DNA of 8,342 nucleotides from Chitinophagaceae bacterium (GTDB lineage Bacteria; Bacteroidota; Bacteroidia; Chitinophagales; Chitinophagaceae). Where the stretch lies: assembly GCA_947472635.1 (NCBI GenBank), contig CANJDY010000111.1:1-8342 (forward strand), in the 5' to 3' direction. Position 1 is the first letter of the stretch. Each line of letters begins with the position of its first letter. The notes beneath the pieces were generated by a model. The model was not told the DNA's origin and did not search any database. It saw only the letters and a program-made list of their open reading frames with translations. The translations under genes were made by a program, and so were the position numbers. This document shows positions 6,600 through 8,342 of this stretch, piece by piece.

Positions 6600-7358
6600 A
6601 TGCAGTCAATGAATTCATCCTCCTCCGGAACACAAAAAACCCTTCGCATTGCACTGATTGGGTATGGAAAAATGGGTAAAGCCATCGAAGAAATTGCTAT
6701 CAATAGAGGGCATACCATTGGACTGAAAATAGACATTCATAGTTTAGCAGATTTTACAAAAGAGAATCTTCAGCAATGTGATGTAGCCATAGAATTTACC
6801 AGTCCGCATACCGCCGTACAAAATATTCTTACCTGCATAGAAGCCGGCATTCCCGTGGTATGTGGTAGCACCGGTTGGCTAGCCCGTTGGGAAGAAGTAA
6901 AGCAGGCCTGCGAGGCCAATAATGGCTCGTTGGTATATGCGAGTAATTACAGTGTAGGCGTAAACGTTTTTTTTGAAGTCAATCAATTATTGGCCCGCCT
7001 CATGAACCCGCAAACAGATTACGAAGTGAGTATGGAAGAAATTCACCACACCGAAAAGAAAGATGCACCTAGTGGAACGGCAATTACTTTGGCAGAGCAG
7101 ATTCTAGAAAACCTAGGAAGAAAAAAACAGTGGGTAAACGAGCACAGTGTATCACCCGAAGAATTATCGATTATCAGCGAAAGAATAGATCCCGCACCAG
7201 GCACCCATAAAATCAAATATAGTTCCAGCGTGGATGATATTGAAATCATTCATACCGCACATAACCGACAGGGCTTTGCCACAGGAGCTATATTGGCAGC
7301 TGAATTCATCAAAGGAAAAAAAGGCATTTTTAGTATGAAAGACGTGCTGGGATTTTAA
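6600..7358 (+). CDS. dapB: 4-hydroxy-tetrahydrodipicolinate reductase
   Basis: This 252-residue cytoplasmic enzyme catalyses the NAD(P)H-dependent reduction of 4-hydroxy-tetrahydrodipicolinate to tetrahydrodipicolinate in the diaminopimelate/lysine pathway. The nucleotide-binding loop is GYGKMGK (21-27). EFTSP (65-69) and CGSTGW (88-93) line the cofactor site, and SNYSVGVN (115-122) begins the catalytic domain. The family signature EIHHTEKKDAPSGTA (147-161) supplies H149, H150 and K153, which I align to E. coli H159, H160 and K163, and the SGT substrate loop. The protein carries about 14 residues (Ser/Thr-rich, MQSMNSSSSG) before the first beta strand, more than I expect for the family. An ATG at 6609 would shorten it by three residues; no later ATG is available before the fold. 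It follows DUF5683 after 35 bp. Its stop is only 3 bp from the stop of the convergent glycosidase-like gene, with no hairpin terminator between. Confidence 0.96.
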   Translation: MQSMNSSSSGTQKTLRIALIGYGKMGKAIEEIAINRGHTIGLKIDIHSLADFTKENLQQCDVAIEFTSPHTAVQNILTCIEAGIPVVCGSTGWLARWEEVKQACEANNGSLVYASNYSVGVNVFFEVNQLLARLMNPQTDYEVSMEEIHHTEKKDAPSGTAITLAEQILENLGRKKQWVNEHSVSPEELSIISERIDPAPGTHKIKYSSSVDDIEIIHTAHNRQGFATGAILAAEFIKGKKGIFSMKDVLGF

Positions 7359-7361
7359 CAT

Positions 7362-8342
7362 TTACTGCTGGCTATCCAGACAAACAAAGGTAAACATCCA
7401 TTTCAAGGGATTTTCCCAATTGGAATCAGTGAAACTTCCAACCGGAGCCTTCACTAAAATCGTATTCCAGCCTTTTTTCATCAACACCTTCGAAGGCTCT
7501 CTGTATTCATATCCTTCATCAGACAAAGGTATTTCGGGATTACCTTTTTGGCCGCCCCTTTTCCATTGTGGCGGCGCCACCAATTTTTCATTAACCCATA
7601 CAGCACTGTTTTTATAATCCCAAGCTCCAACCGGAGGAGAATCGGAAGGAGAAGACCGGGATAGATTATTAAAACCAATCCAACAATCCCTTTCGCCATC
7701 CCTTTCAGCCCATACCTTCGTTATAGCATACCAGGTGGAACTGTCCTGCTGATTGGATATATGAGCCTGGATCATCGGATACCAAAAATGCCGAAGCCAA
7801 ATAGTACCTCCATAAACAGAGGGATAATTTTTTAACTGAATGGTATCTAGAAAATTGATAGCCTCTGGAGCAAAAGCTGTTTCGGTTATACCCTTATTGT
7901 CAAAGGGGCCTATCAATTTCCATTCAATGTCTACTTGCCTTACATAATTAAAAGGGAGATTTTTGAAAAATAATTTTTTATGATCTAGCAAGCGATTTTC
8001 AAAATCAACAAACTGGCGATACCTTTCTGAACCTGGACTGCCGATATCTGACAAATAATTTTTCCATCCTCCACCTCTCCAAGTCCTTTCAGCAAAAGCT
8101 AACATCACTGAATAAACAGGATTCATTTTTAAAACATTAACTTCCTCACTTACCCTTCTATCAGGCCAGTTACAAAGTGTGGCACCCACCCTACTGGAAT
8201 CTCCCTTAGCAGTATCACAAATCTGGTGATTGAATACCGTTGCCACTCCATCAAACGGATCAAATGCATTTAAATACAAATGCCTAGAATCAATAGAAGG
8301 ATAATTTTTTTTGGGGACTGTTTTCCCATTCCACATCTGTAG
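7362..8342 (-). CDS. C-terminal part of a GH20-like beta-N-acetylhexosaminidase, 5' end outside the window
   Basis: The minus-strand frame is open to the window edge (two codons upstream of the ATG at 8336), so this is the last 326 residues of a longer protein and the ATG is an internal Met. Fragment residues 1-95 resemble the end of a GH20 catalytic barrel: IDSRHLYLNAFDPF (17-30), GATLCNWPD (53-61, with the Trp typical of the final barrel strands) and FAERTWRGGG (83-92). The rest looks like C-terminal beta-sandwich material, Trp-rich and ending in GWNTILVKAPVGSF (291-304), as in sugar-binding accessory domains. GH20 enzymes remove terminal beta-linked GlcNAc or GalNAc from chitin fragments, glycans or peptidoglycan; here the catalytic Asp-Glu pair would lie upstream, so activity cannot be judged. 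Export is likely but the signal peptide is not visible. The gene converges on dapB and is not part of that operon. Confidence 0.72.
   Translation of the reverse strand, partial: LQMWNGKTVPKKNYPSIDSRHLYLNAFDPFDGVATVFNHQICDTAKGDSSRVGATLCNWPDRRVSEEVNVLKMNPVYSVMLAFAERTWRGGGWKNYLSDIGSPGSERYRQFVDFENRLLDHKKLFFKNLPFNYVRQVDIEWKLIGPFDNKGITETAFAPEAINFLDTIQLKNYPSVYGGTIWLRHFWYPMIQAHISNQQDSSTWYAITKVWAERDGERDCWIGFNNLSRSSPSDSPPVGAWDYKNSAVWVNEKLVAPPQWKRGGQKGNPEIPLSDEGYEYREPSKVLMKKGWNTILVKAPVGSFTDSNWENPLKWMFTFVCLDSQQ

Noticed and set aside
1..8342. Canonical parS site (TGTTTCACGTGAAACA-like)
   Set aside because: No such sequence or close variant was seen by eye on either strand, including within and around parAB.
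1..8342. Mobile element, CRISPR array, toxin-antitoxin or defence system
   Set aside because: No transposase, integrase, spaced direct-repeat array, terminal inverted repeats or small paired genes were found; the genes are housekeeping types with uniform-looking composition.

Overview
The window reads as ordinary chromosomal core sequence from a Bacteroidota bacterium, most likely the Chitinophagia/Chitinophagaceae. The evidence is moderately AT-rich DNA, weak or absent Shine-Dalgarno sequences before most genes, several matches to the Bacteroidota -7 promoter element TAnnTTTG, and the gene order parA-parB-DUF5683-dapB, which I recall as typical of this phylum. The placement comes from reading the sequence; no database search was run.

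Layout. Positions 79-1842 (+) encode a DEAD-box RNA helicase with a DbpA-type RNA-binding domain. It faces a two-gene minus-strand unit: an NADPH-dependent FMN reductase-like flavoprotein (3278-3793), then a membrane-anchored calcineurin-like metallophosphoesterase (1945-3195). A perfect 34-bp palindrome (1857-1890) lies between the convergent ends and looks like a bidirectional terminator. A 322-bp divergent intergenic region (3794-4115) holds candidate promoters for both directions, a 12-bp palindrome and a small hairpin. The plus-strand cluster follows: parA (4116-4916), parB (5036-5950), a DUF5683 membrane protein (5950-6564) starting on the last base of the parB stop codon, and dapB (6600-7358). 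The window closes with the 3' part of a convergent minus-strand gene (7362-8342) resembling the C-terminal half of a GH20 beta-N-acetylhexosaminidase. Its 5' end and any catalytic Asp-Glu pair lie beyond the window.

How the genes work together. ParA and ParB should form the chromosome partition system, with ParB loading at parS sites and ParA acting as the nucleoid-bound ATPase; no canonical parS is visible here. DUF5683 is uncharacterised but appears translationally coupled to parB. DapB supplies tetrahydrodipicolinate for lysine and peptidoglycan cross-bridge synthesis, so this block links partition with cell-wall precursor supply. The helicase probably serves ribosome assembly or RNA remodelling. 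The flavoprotein and phosphoesterase look co-transcribed, without an obvious shared pathway.

I found no mobile element, CRISPR array, tRNA, rRNA or clear novel multi-gene system. The points most worth a second look are the DUF5683-ParB coupling, homopolymer tracts in the DUF5683 gene, small palindromes around parA, and the truncated glycosidase.
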